64,000 bases of DNA from Coprinopsis marcescibilis (GCA_004369085.1 ML210146.1:930001-994000); one strand, 5' to 3'. Numbered from the stretch's first letter, positions 12,485 to 25,478 are shown. Numbers and translations: made by a program. The notes: generated from the sequence alone by a model not told the origin.

Positions 12485-14342
12485 TCAAGGACGTCGGTAA
12501 GGACCAGGTTCTAAATCGCGACCAGACCGAGGAGGTGGAGCATAATCTCGGCGGGGAGCCTGTGCGTTGCCAGAGTATCCGTTGTTGGGATAAACATCGA
12601 CATAGGGAATAGGCGACCTAGAAGGACCAGGGCTCAAAGATCGGCGTCTGGCAAATCTGGTGAGAAACCGAGTGAGCTCCCATATTGAAAGAACACACCT
12701 GTAGCGACCAGTTGGAGGTTCTGCACTAGAACGAGGATAGTCGCTGGCATAGCGCGGAGGAGTTGCCGGACGACCACGATAGTCAGCATAGTCCCTAGAG
12801 CTATAAGACGTTAGATAAATGAAGGGAATATAACAATGAATGAGACATACGGAGGAGGAGCGCGGTCATAGTCCCTCGGAGGTGGAGTCCTGGGCCGACC
12901 AGAAGGTGGAGCTGGGTAGGCAGGGTATCGTTCAACTGGCCTCCTGTCGTATCTGTCGTAATTAACAGGAGGTGGCGGAGGCCCAGGGGGGTATCCACGG
13001 TAAGCATCAGGTGGTGGTGGGTAGCGCCCTCTAGCATAGTCAGGTGGTGGTGCTGGCGGAGGATACCTGTCGCGCTCGTGCACAGGAGGGGGTGGCAAAG
13101 GGGGCCCACGTCGATAATCATCGTAATCACGACCCCTTGGAGGTGCAGGAGCAGGGGGATAATCCCTGTATTCTCTTGGTGAAGGGGGTCGCCTGTAGTC
13201 ACGAGGAGGCGGTGCCGGGGTATAGTCATACCTCACGTCTCGAGGAGGGTACCTTGGAGCTGGATAGTCATCCCTGGGTGGAGGATTGCGAGGCGGGTAA
13301 TCCCGTTGGATGCGGTCGATAAGTGGCCCATCCGGATTCGAACGACGACTGCCACTGGAAAAGGTTTTATACGTGGAAGCCAGCGCAGTGCTGCATTACT
13401 CACCTTCCAGATTGAGACGGACATTCCCTGGAGTACGATAAGTGGCTGCTACTTATAGACAGAGGAAACATACCTGGCCCAATGTCCAAGTTGGCCGCAA
13501 CGAAAACATGCCCCTGGCTCACCAGCATATTTGGCCGTTCGGCCACCGCCATGGGAGAGCTCTACGCGAATCCTTTGGCCCATGAATTGACCCTCGTGAT
13601 ATTTGCGAACACTTTCTTCAGCGGCTTCTCGGCTTTCGAATTCCTGCAATGGCATTGAACCTGGACCAACTCAACAACATCACAGTAATGCGCACCACGA
13701 AACCATATCCGACTCTGAGACAAGCCGTGAGCACACCGCAACACGCAAACAGACGGGAGAAGCTTACTTGAGCTCGATGTTCAGGATCTTGCCAATTTTC
13801 CCAAAGCAATTTTGAAGGTCTTCTTGTCGAGTATTTTCAGGCAATCCACCAATGTAGACTTTGTTCGGCTGCACAGCAGAAGGTGAACACCAGTCCAGAC
13901 ACAGTTGAAAGCAAGAAGAAGTTTCCGAGCCCCAAGACTAGAATGCCCTCCAACGAGATCAGGTACGGCAAAGGGTTCAGAAGCACTAGACCATGAAGCT
14001 CAAGTGTGGCCAAGCTACGTGAAAATGCCAACCTCTCGGAGGAGACGCTGGAAAGCAGTGAAGCACGAGACTGAAATGAGTCGTAAGCACCTTGACTTGT
14101 TTTTCGCCACGGTAAGAGTCGTCCTTGTTGTTCCCAGAAATGCTACCATCGCCCACGCTGGAACTGCGAGGATATTCCTGGTGTTCAGGATCCTGAGCAG
14201 GGTGATCGTCAACAGGAAGAGATGTGCCATTAGTCGGTTGGCCGTTCCCCACTGTGCCAACTGGTTGGTCGTCTTCAGGGCCCCAGCTGCTTCTTTGCAT
14301 AGTCTGGTCGTCCGGTGGTGGAGTGACAGGAACACTAGCCAT
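12485..14342 (-). CDS. RRM plus CCHC zinc-knuckle RNA-binding protein with Pro/Arg/Tyr-rich tail
   Basis: Predicted nuclear RNA-binding protein, arranged like SR proteins of the SRSF7/RSZ22 type. It starts MASVPVTPPPDD at 14342 with an acidic, Ser/Pro-rich leader of about 80 residues. A single RRM follows (RNP2 VYIGGLP near 13860, RNP1 GFVEFES near 13640), then a CCHC knuckle CFRCGQLGHWAREC, whose last Cys is supplied after splicing near 13435. The C-terminal half (13350-12485) is low complexity, dominated by Pro, Arg, Asp and Tyr with repeated RDY and PPPP units rather than true RS dipeptides. The TGA at 12485-12487 follows PGPYRRP. The tail could drive phase separation or be a substrate of SR kinases; both are inference. 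It is convergent with the ABCC gene (gap 184 bp). Confidence 0.85.
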
Positions 14343-14647
14343 GGTGGAAAGTGAAAGGTGAAAGTAAGAATGTGACGTCGCAAAAAACGCGTAAATTTTG
14401 ATCAGCGACTTCATTTCCAAACTCCGACACTTGGCCCGTGCGTAACAAGCGAAAATAATGATTGCCACTGTCCATATCACAATGATGCATTATAACAAAC
14501 GATGAAGGTACAGATAAAGTGGTGTCCAATCCAAGCAGGCAAAGAGCGGATATACACAGAAGTGTAAGGTATTGAGATGTCCGTTAAATGATCAAAATAT
14601 ATCGTCCAAATATCGTTAGGCTGTGAGTAAGCAGAATCCTGAATCCT
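14343..14647. other. Intergenic spacer, 305 bp
   Basis: This lies between the start of the RRM gene and the 3' end of the GH72 gene, both on the minus strand. It should hold the promoter of the RRM gene and the GH72 terminator. No further gene was recognised. Confidence 0.6.
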
Positions 14648-16604
14648 TTAGAGCAAGGTCCAAAGACCACTGATCACTCCAATAACAGCCATGGCTCCAA
14701 CCCCAACCAAAGAGCTGGTGCTGTCAAGACCGATAGCACCGCTGTTGGGGTTGGTATTACCACCTGTTGAATTATTGCCGTTTCCGGTGTTTCCACCAGC
14801 GGGATTTCGGGTGTTGGTAGGGGCAGCACCGCCAGTGGTGGACGAAGGTAGATCGGGGACGAGCGTAGCGGCGGGGTTTGCAACGCAAGAGCTGGCAATA
14901 GCAGTAGCACTGTCGGTGGACGAAGCGCTGTCGTTGACGGTGGCATTGCCACTGAAACCGCAAGCTTCAGCAGCGCGACCCTCAGCTTCGTAGAATTGGC
15001 TCATGACGTATGAGAGTTTAACCTCTGTTGGCATCGTTTAGAAAAAAAAAGGTTATCGGGAATCACTTTTAACAACTTACGGGGATCGCATCCAGAAACA
15101 CGGCCGTATACGCCAGTCAATCCATCACCACCAATGTCGGCGCACGATCCTCCAGCTCCGTCAAGGAGACTGCAGCCGACATTGATCAGCTCTCCAACGA
15201 TGTCGCTGACGCCAGTAGCGTCAAGGCCGGCACGGGGCCTGAATTGGCAGCTCAGAGCGGTCTGGAGACAGCCGCAAGAATCGTCGTCTGGGGTTCCCGG
15301 GAGAGTGTTCGATGCAGCGAGAGTAGTGCCGCAGGCAGGATATGTGGAGGCAGGAACAGAATCCCTGGATGGTGAATCAGGACCGGTGGCAGCAGTGTAG
15401 CGTTCACCAAGTGCAGTGAACTCGGAAGTGGGTGTCAAGTCGCCGCTGGCAGAGATGGTCACCAAGCCGTATTGGCCGTCAGATTCAGCGGGGAAGTAGT
15501 TGAAGGCGATACCGCCAGACCAGACGTCGGACATGTCGGAACTGAATAGTGCATCGACTTCGGTCCAAACACGGGGAGGGCTCCTGACGCAACCATACTC
15601 GCTGAAATAGGCAACCACATTGTAATCGGCGAATTCAGCAGTAAGGGTGGAATAGCCAGAACCTTCGAGGGATCCGTCGGCACCACACCAAGAGCTGAAG
15701 AAGGCTGGGTCAAAACTGAAGAATAAGAGTATAGGTCACGACTGATGCTCACTATTCGTTCAAACCGTAGATATCAATGGCGGTTTCCTCCGATCCACAG
15801 GACAAATAATCGGCTAAACCTTTGCGGAAAGTGCTTGCACCGTTGATAGCAGCGTATCCGACCAAAGCATCCGAGTTGATGGATTTACTAAGAAAAGGTA
15901 AGGCAATGAGAGTATCAAAAAGAAATGAAAACTGACAGATAAGCTTTGATATCGCGCGCCGCTGCCTTGACGTATGGAGCCGCGTTGAGGGTTTCACCAA
16001 GAACGACTTCATTGCCAATGTTGTAAACGATGACATTGTCATATTTGGTGAATGCATTGATGGTGTCGAGATAAACGTTGAGGACGTTGGATGACCAGGA
16101 TGGAGCAAGACGGTCAATGGAGCCGATCAAAGGAATGGACAAGTCGAGACTGTGGGAACGTAAGGTTTTCCAATTTTCACTAGAGGTGGAGAAGAATGCA
16201 CTGACATAACGTAGATTCCAGCGTCACTGAACATCTGCATGCACTCATCGTGGTTGAGGGTAGAATTTACGCTGTAGACACGGACGGTGTTGATTGAGGC
16301 TTCCTGGAAGTGTGCGAGGTCACGAGTGCATCCTGCTGGGTCAGCCAGGGGGTCGACGAAAGTTCCTGGTTCACCAAAGGGGTTGTCGTCCGAGTCGTGT
16401 CGTTCTCCTACAGAAATTTCAGAAAACGTAGGGAATGTAATAGGAAAAAATGGAACCTTGGGGTTGGTATCCAATGCCCTTGATGTAGAAACGAGTGCCG
16501 CCTTCTTGATAGAGGTATCGTCCAGTGCGGGTGACTTTTGGAATGGCTTGAACAGCCGTAACAAGAGCGCTAAGCGCTGCAAAAGCTCGAAGAGAAACGA
16601 GCAT
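14648..16604 (-). CDS. GH72 1,3-beta-glucanosyltransferase, X8 module, GPI-anchored
   Basis: Cell-wall remodelling enzyme of the Gas/Gel/Phr family: it cleaves beta-1,3-glucan and transfers the new end to another chain at the outer face of the plasma membrane. The start MLVSLRAFAALSALVTAVQA at 16604 is a signal peptide. The GH72 core includes the acid/base Glu in YNIGNEV (near 16010) and the nucleophile Glu in FSEYGC (near 15600). A cysteine-rich X8/CBM43 module follows (about 15320-15080, CGCLQTALSCQFRP and ISCQ-like spacing), placing it in the GH72+ subgroup. A Ser/Thr/Asn/Gly-rich linker (NTGNGNNSTGG) and a hydrophobic tail VGVGAMAVIGVISGLWTLL then form the GPI signal, with stop at 14648-14650. 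A TATA-like box lies about 50 bp upstream. About six introns. Confidence 0.95.
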
Positions 16605-17143
16605 AGGGAATATGGAAGGGAATATAAAGGAAAGAAAGAGGTACCGCTTGCTTTATAAAGGTGGGGGAGAATGGAAGAATGAGAAACTCCGTCACAACTC
16701 GTGGCTCTGAATATCAACAGCCTCGGTGGCTGTGCTATGTTCTAATTTTGGAATCCTTTGCGGTCTGACAACGTTTATGACCTCTTTTCCCTCGAGGTTA
16801 CAGGAAAACCCTAGCACCCTATTGTTGCCTCATACTCAAGGCATACACTCCCATGATATCCACCCCAGTGTCGGCAAACTCGTTCGAATCTCATCATTAT
16901 ACCTGCCATGAGGTTGCAAGGAGGCTGCCAGAATCTAATCATCACGGAGCAGTACGGAGTCATTCCCATTCTCATGGAGCCATCTGCGCAGTTCAGGCTC
17001 CCGAAGCCGGTCTCCTTTGTCCGCTACAGGATCATCCGAAGCAGTGAATTGCGGTATAGTTGCTGATAATGAGTACAATCATTGTGGTATCTAGTACATT
17101 GGTCGTAAGTTAGCCCGTGTTAGTATTTCGTTTCGTAGCAAAT
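16605..17143. other. Intergenic spacer, 539 bp
   Basis: This lies upstream of the GH72 gene and downstream of the SUR7-like gene. Apart from the TATA-like box, I recognise no gene or repeat. Short frames here have no family features. Confidence 0.6.
16651..16660 (-). promoter_or_regulatory. TATA-like box of the GH72 gene
   Basis: The palindromic CTTTATAAAG lies 47-56 bp upstream of the GH72 start codon, within a pyrimidine-rich leader. Spacing suits a highly transcribed cell-wall gene with a short 5' UTR. Confidence 0.5.
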
Positions 17144-18259
17144 TCATCCTCTCCAGGTACAACATCTACAATCGTTCATTGTCTATCTGTTTGGAAAAGG
17201 ATAAACTCCACTCACGATATCATGTAGGGCACGATTGAGGCTGCTAATGTTGCAAAAGCCACCCACAGGATGATCACACCGTGGCCCATCGACACAGTAA
17301 TCCCCAGAGGCACGCTTTTGTTAGCCGCAGCCGTAAGGAGCTGGTTAACGTCGTCTGTTCGGTTGATAACAACTGTCCATATGCTCGCACCAACCAATAG
17401 CAAGAAGCTTCCTGCTACTGCGAATAAGGTGGACAGGCAGAAAGTGAAATTGTTTTTGGGTATTCCACTATGACAAAGAGTTAGACATTTAGGCATAAGC
17501 TAAAGGAGGGTTCAACGCACGTTGCAAAGGCAAGGGCTGCGCATACGGTTCCCAAAAGCACCATCCAGTATGCTGCTTTAGTTGATTGGCCAGAGTAGTC
17601 GGTGTCGGTGAATGGAGTAATCTGTGGAATAAAGCTTTCGGACAGGCTCGAGAGATTCCTCGGAAGGTCTGCCAACATCGTAGAAAGTGGCTGGTACCGA
17701 TACCCCATGACGTGCTGTGTGCATTGGCCTTCACTTGTTTCGTCTCGGGTCAGATAGCCGCAATACGAGTATAGGCCATAATAATAGTTGTGGCGAAGGC
17801 CTAGATGCTCTCCTAGGGGAGCAGCGCTGTCCCTGGCGTACACATTACTGAAGTTATTCTGGCCGAGAGCGAGAAATAGAGACTCCCTAGAGTTCATAGT
17901 GTGAGCGAACCGAGGAAGCGAGAAAAAATAAATATTACTGGTATCCGGAGGTGTCCAGGTTGACCTGCAGCATATCGTTTAAACAGGCGCTGAAATTGAG
18001 TTGAATAGCACAGACCATGTATATATTCCGGGGCACACTCGTTGTGTTGATTTGGCCGACCTATGTATGCATCGCTCCAGACCTTATCCTTATTCAAGAT
18101 GAAAAATATAATGGCGTACATGAACGAAAATTAGCAGAATCAAGGAAGCAAGACTACGATTCACGAATGCACATTATTAGAACTGCATACTCCAAATACG
18201 AGGTCGATCAGGACGTACGACAACACTGAGCCAAGGCCAATGCAGAATTCTCCTCGCAT
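17144..18259 (-). CDS. SUR7/PalI-family four-TM cortical membrane protein
   Basis: Tetraspan protein of the family that includes yeast Sur7 (eisosomes) and Rim9/PalI (ambient pH sensing). Starting at the ATG at 18259, splicing gives MRGEFCIGLGSVLSLASLI, the first TM helix, then the extracellular VGQINTTSVPRNIYM. A long outer loop follows with the family's G-L-Y-x-Y-C signature (YGLYSYCGY), then three more hydrophobic helices (AAYWMVLLGTVCAALAF, TLFAVAGSFLLLVGASIW, MGHGVIILWVAFATLAASI) and the short tail SCCTWRG with TGA at 17144-17146. The upstream in-frame ATG (MYAMRGE) is possible but the MRGE start fits the topology. About six exons. It is divergent from the sterol glucosyltransferase. Whether it belongs to the Sur7 or PalI branch is not decided here. 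Confidence 0.85.
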
Positions 18260-18572
18260 GGCATACATCGGGAAAGAAGATATAAGGCGAAAAGAAATAG
18301 ATGGGTTTGGCAGGTAGCGCCGAGCCAAGGGCGGGTTGATGCTCAACGAAGACCTGAGGCAGCGAGTCCGACTTGCAGAAATGCGCCGATTCGAGCTGTG
18401 ATGGGATATGTAGTACAACGCGGCTGCAGCGTGCCCATTGCCATTGACTAAGCCTGGTTATGTCACTGGGCTTGGCAGCGTCAACAGCAGCTCCCCCAGA
18501 AGGCCGCAGTCTCTAAATATCCTTCTTCATCGTCGACCACGACGACCACGGCCCCTTTTTCGTGCCCTCGAC
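18260..18572. promoter_or_regulatory. Shared divergent promoter region, 313 bp
   Basis: The spacer separates the oppositely oriented starts of the SUR7-like gene and the sterol glucosyltransferase. The frame of the latter is open upstream to an ATG at 18438, so part of this may be coding if translation begins earlier. No specific operator was recognised. Confidence 0.5.
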
Positions 18573-21500
18573 ATGGCACATAAGCCTTCACTGCAGCCGT
18601 TGCTGCACGATCCCATGGCTGCACCCACCCTCGACACTTCCGTGGATGCCCTTGGCATGGGAGAAGCCCCAGAGACAGAAGAGCCCAAGCTTACGCAGAG
18701 TCGCGTCAAGCGTTTGTCTTCTGCTGTGGAGAAGACTGTCGACAAACTCAGTAGGAGCGTTGGCAGCAAATCTACTCCAAGCTCTCCTCCACCCGCTACC
18801 GGTCATCGAAGGGTATTCAGCCTGACTCGCAAACCGCAGAACCTTGCTGCGGAAGGTCTGTTAGCATGATCCATCCGCTCTCGGCTAATATGCTAACAAA
18901 ATTCACCCAGGGGAATCACCTTCCATCTCGCCAGCTAGGAGTGACATACCACGGCCACAGTCGGGTCTTGCTGCGTCTAAACCTTCAAGCATGCCCCCGA
19001 CTGCAACAGATGATTCACCTTTCATAACTCCTCCGTCTCCACCTCTTCGACCAACTACTTTGGAACAATTTCGAGGAGATGGCTCAGTGTGTCTTCCTCC
19101 TTTCCTCACGATTCGAACCTTTTCACAAATGAACATGTTTAGATGCGCGCAGGTACACAAACACTCATCCAGGCATTACAGGCCTTGCCCTGGATGATGA
19201 ATGACGCGGATGACGAGACTGGGGCGAATGATGTCGGACAGTCAGACGCCGACAGCGACGATGAGCGACCAGGCTGTAAGTTGTCACAGTGCAAACCAAT
19301 ACACATTTGGATGCTGACCCGTTTCAGTCAAGCGATTATCTTCTTCAATTCATGCTATATATCGACCGCTAGCTCGATCAAGGCGTCTTAGTATTCCTAT
19401 CAAAGGGAAAGGGAAAGGCCGCAGTTCGTCTCCTGTTATCGAGGAGACCACTCCCGATGATCTTTCCTCTTCCGAAGAAGAAGAAAGAGAGCCTGATTTT
19501 GAAGAAGAGGAAGGGAAACTACAGCACACACGACCGCAGGTTGTCCAACACCAATCACTGCCCGCCTTAACAATCGATGATCGATCGTTATTCCGCCCGC
19601 GTCCAGACCGAGCAGGAAGTCTATCGACAGTTCGGCTTCATCGCCGAACTCGTTTGGCTGAGAAGCTACGGGAGATATTTGAATTAGATGGAATTCAAGA
19701 AGTTTGGGCAGGTAATTCATATCTCATTATCTCACTCCTGTCGAGAGCCGACCCTTTTCTTTCATAGAAATGCCATGTTTCCTTTTGCGATCAGTCCGTG
19801 AGTCTTGAAATATCTTGTCTCGTAACACAAACCGACTATTCCGTTTCATAGTATTGCAGGGATATATGTATCTTACAAATAACTACCTCTGCTTCTTTGC
19901 GCATATGCCAACAAGAGAGGTCAGTTTGGGAACCCCTTCTCTTTGCAGCATCTGACCATGTGTTCAGGACCAAATTCTAAAGTCGGGCTCTTTAAGCAAG
20001 AAAGCACAAAGAACGAAGCGGTGGATCAAACATTGGTTCATTCTGAAGAATGACGCTCTATCCTGGTACCAGTCATCATCAGTATGTCATCCTGTGGCCT
20101 AATTGGCACACCTTCTGACTTCGTTGTAGGATCCTTATTTCCCGCATGGGATTTTAGACCTTCGATACGCTATCGCTTGCGAAGCCGTGCGTGAACGGGA
20201 ATTCAAGATCAAGACCAACCAGAAGACCATTGTGCTTTCTGCCGATTCTGTGCCCAGTCGAGACGAATGGGTGAAATCAGTCAAGAAGGTTATTTTTAAA
20301 GCTCAGAACAGCGGAGACAGCGTCAAGGTACTGCCTAATTCCTGGCTGAGAAACTCACGTCTGACTTACTCTCAGATCGCCATACCCTATTCCGTTGTTC
20401 TGGACGTGGAGCGATCCTCGGCCATGGCTTTCAATGAAACAATTGAAGTCAAAGTTGTGGACAAAGACGACCAATATTCTGTGGATTCGTATTTCTTTGC
20501 TTATTTCCATGACCTTCCTGCTGCACTCGATCAAATCCGAGACGCCATCCGGACGCATCGGGTTCTGCCTGAACACCAGGCCGAACAGACGGTACTCGAT
20601 ACAACTGTCCCTCGTTCACCTCAAAACCCGCCGAATGACAGACCTTCTGCATCTGTTTCGGATAGTTTCGTCCCAAAATCTGTGTCAGGATTTAGATTGT
20701 CCTCGATCCTCCGCCCTTTTTCGGATACGATCCCATTTACTCGCGCTACATCCGTGCCTGCACCGGAATCGCAGGGCAGCGACGATTTCACGTATATAAC
20801 CCAACGTGGAACGTCGTCTTTTATTCCATTTGTGAACTCTCCGAGAGCGACCATACGGCGCCCGCCTCTCTCCGAAACACAGTCGCAACCATCGGACTCG
20901 CAATCCGTGCCGACCCCAGACCACACGTACCCGCCGTCCACTTACAATTCCTCAATCCAACCTAACATATCTTCCTTGACCAGAGAAAGCAACAGTCTAT
21001 GGAATATGGGTGTGCCAGCGTGGCTGAAACCGAGTCGCCGAGTCTTTGGCTCAAGCGTTTCAACCCAGACAGACGCCAGCGCCTCCTCCGATTCGATGGT
21101 GGTCAAGGAATTGTATTCTTCCCCATCTCCGTCGACCTTGGCGTCGGTCGGTCGTTTGGCTGCGGTCGGGCCTGGCGATATGGCATTCAGTATACTTGAA
21201 ACCCCTGCGATACCCGTCGACCACGATATAGCTGAGAAGTTCAGGTCTGCTTTTGCGTTCGACGAGAAGGAGGTATTGCTCGGATGTGAGTTCAGCGTAT
21301 CATCCTTGACCACGCATGGAGTTGACCGGCTGGTAGACTTCCCTGGTTACATCTTTCGATTACTCCCGGTCTATGGACGTCTTTTCGTGTCCACCCACTT
21401 TTTCTGCTTCAAGTCGAGCGGTCCCTTGGCCGCTCGCACAAGAGTTTGTGACAAAGTCTCCGTCTTGTTTATTGACTTACTTTTTGACAGATGACCTTGC

Positions 21501-23868
21501 CTATTCGAGATATCCTTGCTTTGGAAAAATCGAAAGCAACTCGGTTCGGGCACCACGGCCTTATAATCATTGTGAAAGGACACGAAGAATTGTTCTTCGA
21601 ATTCGGAGCCGTGGACAAACGAGACGCTTTCGTTAGGCTTTTGGAGAAGCAGATGGACGACGTTCGGGTCCGACTTGCCGTTGGGGAGGCTATGGAACCC
21701 ACAACAGGAAAGAAGGCAGCACTAGCCTTAGAAGAGTTCGAATCGAGAACATCGTCCAGCAGCGGGGATTCGGATCCAGCACCACCTCCGGACAATCTGG
21801 CAGACTCGTTGCCCGCCGTAATGTTCACATCTGCATCGTCAACGTTCTTGACATTCAAGCCCAACAAGCCCATGCACTTCACTTTTCTCACTATTGGATC
21901 GCGAGGGGATGTTCAGCCCTACATTGCTTTGGCCAAAGGACTGATGGCGGACGGTCATAAATGCAGGATTGCTACTCATGGTGAATTCCGGGAGTGGATC
22001 GAAAGCGTGAGACTCGGATTCTCAAGGTTACACTTGTTCTTGCTAACAGGTCTCCAATTGCACAGTATGGTATTGAATATGGATTTGTTGGCGGTGATCC
22101 TGCAGAGCTCATGAGGCTTTGTGTCGAGAACGGGATGTTCACCGTGTCGTTCCTAAAGGAGACTCTACACAAGGTCAGTTGCGCGTATTGTCGACTAAAT
22201 TGCGAATTTTAACAACTTGTGAGTGCAGTTCCGCGAGTGGCTCGATGACTTGCTGCAGACGTCATGGGAGGCGTGCCAAGGAACTGATGTTTTGATTGAG
22301 AGTCCCAGTGCGATGGGAGGCTATCACATCGCGGAAGCACTGAAGATCCCCTACTATCGGGCATTTACCATGACTTGGTCCAGAACGAGGGCATACCCTC
22401 ACGCATTTGCTGTGCCGGAGAGGAAGGTGAGCCTTTTCAAAATCCGCTGTTTATGAAAGTCGTGAGTTCTCATTCCGATTACCTAGATGGGTGGAAGCTA
22501 CAATTATATGGTGATAATGTTTGCGAAGTGTTTTTCGCGATTTATCAACTCATCAATGTTCTAGTCATATGTCATGTTCGACCAGGTCTTTTGGAGAGCG
22601 ACAGCTGGCCAAATAAATCGATGGCGGAGAAATTCTTTGCATCTGGGCCCGACAAGTATTGATCGGATGGAGCAGCACAAGATTCCTTTTTTATACAACT
22701 TCAGCCCAAGTGTTGTACCCCCGCCGCTTGATTGGCCCGAGTGGATCAGGATTACAGGTTCGTCATTCAAGAAACCTTGGTCATATCCATCGACTTACTT
22801 GTAATCGCTAGGTTATTGGTTCCTTGATGACGCTGATGTTGGATCCAAGAAATGGACCCCTTCTCCCAGTTTGGTCGAATTCATTGACAACGCACATAAT
22901 CAGGGCAAGAAGGTTGTGTACATTGGCTTTGGAAGTATCGTGGTGTCAGATCCTCGAACCATGACGAAATGCGTCATTGATGCCGTTCTAAAGAGCGGAG
23001 TATACGCTATTCTTTCCAAGGGTTGGTCGGACCGCCTCCATGTCAAACTTGCCGACGCGTCCGAGCCTGAAGAACCTCTTCCGCCACAAATTTATCCAAT
23101 ATCCTCTGTCCCTCACGACTGGCTCTTCAAGCGAATCGATGCTGCGTGTCATCACGGCGGTGCTGGTACGACTGGTGCAAGTCTGAGAGGTGGGATTGTT
23201 TTTTTCGTTTATCGGTCAAGCTAAATCTTCTGTCTTTTAGCTGGAGTCCCAACGGTTATTCATCCGTTCTTTGGAGACCAGTTCTTCTGGGCAGATAGAG
23301 TAGAAGCCCTGGGCGTTGGTACAGGTGTTCGCAAGCTGACAGTAAAAGGATTGACAGAAGCGTTTGTTGCCGCCACTACCGACCAAAAACAGATCGCTCG
23401 TGCCAAGCTGGTTGGGGAACAGATTAGAAAGGTATGCTTCCCCTTTTGTTCCTTTGTGGTACTTTAACACAAAATTGAAAGGAAAATGGGGTTGCCGTCG
23501 CCATTGAATCCATATACCGAGATATGGAATATGCCCGCTCCCTGATTAAGCGACAACCCTTAGAAGAGGATATTGATGAAGATTTCGAACAATCCACTAT
23601 TCGCTATCAGGGCCTTTCATCCCCCTTCACCCCAGGTTCCTTCTCTGGCTTCAGCTCCGGCGGTTCAGCTCACGGCTCACCAAGCGAAGAATGGAGTGTT
23701 ATTGACGAAGACGAACGGAGGTCTTCAGTCGGATCTCAGCTCAGTGATTCACGAATCAGACGGGATAAACGTAGGAGCTTCACCGCCGCTGTGCTTTCTG
23801 TCTTACCGGACCAATTTACCTCAGCAGGATCTCCACCACCCGCTCGATCACCAATATCATCGCCCTAG
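18573..23868 (+). CDS. ATG26: Sterol 3-beta-glucosyltransferase (Atg26 type)
   Basis: UDP-glucose:sterol glucosyltransferase making steryl glucosides; Atg26 in some yeasts is needed for pexophagy. Domain order: disordered Ser/Pro leader (18573-19620); first GRAM (about 19640-19970, [13 protein letters not shown] and [17 protein letters not shown]); PH domain (about 19980-20560, [20 protein letters not shown] and [16 protein letters not shown]); a linker; second GRAM (about 21230-21650); and the GT1/GT28 catalytic domain (21880-23530). Catalytic features are [30 protein letters not shown] and the nucleotide-sugar-binding segment [17 protein letters not shown], completed by splicing near 23190-23240. 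The stop is TAG at 23866-23868. The start is the ATG giving [11 protein letters not shown]; the ATG at 18438 in the same frame is the alternative. About fourteen introns. One of them, 20328-20375, is 48 nt and stop-free. Confidence 0.93.
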
Positions 23869-23987
23869 GCCCCATCCACACATACCTCTCCTCTCAGTCT
23901 GCTCAAGGACGTTTGTCAACCGTTTTTTGCTATGCGCATATTAAATTGTAGAGCTACTAGATTAGCATCTTCCATCTTGTTGTTTGT

Positions 23988-25478
23988 TTACATGGTTGGT
24001 TCGCTGTAATGCTCATCGAATACTTTCTTGCTAAATTCCCCAAATGTTACGCCTGATGCGAGTTGCTGATTGGTGTTGGGTTGCATGAAAAGAGCAAAGG
24101 TCTCCCTCGAAATAGTCTGCGCTCCGTCCCCGTTGACAACCCGGACACAATGTGGTGTGGCAAGAAGCGTTCCACCGGTGGCAACCTCGAGTGCTTCTCC
24201 GGTCTGGAACGCAAGGCAGTTTGCAGGGATGGAGACCTTGGTAAGATCACCTCCCCGAGTTCTGATGTACAACCCAGCCTGTGGTGACGGGGCTGGTACT
24301 GGCACTGGCTCTTCGCCGGGCTTACCAGGTTGAAGATACATGGCCTACAATGTACGTCCATTTTAAGGCCTGGTTTGACTTTGCAAAGCAACTTCAAATC
24401 AAAAAACGTACCGAGCAGAGTCCTGTCAGTAAAGAATGGTCGAGATGAAATCCACACCAACTGTCGATCGGCTCATCTTCGGAAGGCAGCGAACCTCCAG
24501 CGTCTGAAGGAGGAAAGTAGTGCAAAAGTCTCGCCTTTGTCGTCTGGGAAGTCGCAATAAGTTGAGGGAGCGACATGGATGTATCCGAGAGCCGTGACAG
24601 CGCTTTTATTAACGCATATGTGTGTTCAGTAAGATTTTTCTGGGGTTCGAAAGAAGCTTACCGAATGGTTGACAAGCCTGCGCTAGATCGCAGCCAACTT
24701 TGAAGATAAAGCTGGAGGTTGCGTTAGTTTGCCCCATGCGAGCACCTAGGCTAGCTACATCACACTCACCCCCCGAGATCTTTGAAAGCGACCTCAAATC
24801 TTTCTACGCCCTTTTCATCCGACGCAGGCCCTACCGAACAGTGCTTCAGACAATAATCAAGAGTGAAACCTCAGTCCTTTACATATATTGGCGCCGTAGT
24901 ATTCTGGGAAGCGGACTCGCTCTTCTTCAGCGACATCTGGCTGCTCGACCACAGGGTTTGCATAGTATGAGCCCTTCAAGAGGTCTAGTCGCTCCAAGTC
25001 AGTGGATACTAATGGAGGGACCTTCTATGTTATAGTGGATCTCACCTGGCTTGCCGTTCATTATCTCCTGTTTCGGGTGGACAATCGTCAGGGAGAAATA
25101 AATGCGAGGACTCATGCTTCCGTTACCTTTCCATGGGACCATCCGAAGCTGTACTTGCTAGGGGCATGGACATATTTCTCGCGGACATCTTCTTTCAGGT
25201 TTGCGAACTGGTAGGCCAGCTTTAGAAGGCGTTCTCGATAGGTGACATACACTTCAGGGAGATCCCGAACGATGATTATACCGAGAGACTTGGGATGCGA
25301 ACCGAAAGCTTCCTCTGTGATGATCGTCAGGGACGGAATTCAACCGCTGAAACGTTTGGGCATTACCGATCGAAGATTGGAGGGATTCTGGCGCAGCCTT
25401 GAGATCGTTGTAGGAGATGGTGACTGCGCCCTCTATGGTATATGATACCCCGTTCGAATTTCCTGCATATTTCTTCAT
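23988..25478 (-). CDS. 2-oxoglutarate/Fe(II) oxygenase-like protein
   Basis: Predicted non-haem iron oxygenase of the clavaminate/isopenicillin-N-synthase fold; substrate unknown. The metal triad is visible: His and Asp in CGFHLDHS (near 24445) and the distal His in ATPHCVRVV (near 24150), followed by SRETF with the Arg that would bind 2-oxoglutarate. The N-terminal part reads IEEAFGSHPKSLGIIIVRDLPEV (across an intron near 25300-25345), LLKLAYQFANLKEDVREKYV, then GWSHGKE. The protein ends HYSEPTM. Only the GCG-type cofactor motifs are certain. The 5' end is weak: I use the ATG at 25478 (MKKYAGNSNG), but a start upstream near 25540, with an intron between, is possible. It is convergent with the sterol glucosyltransferase (119 bp). 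Confidence 0.75.
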
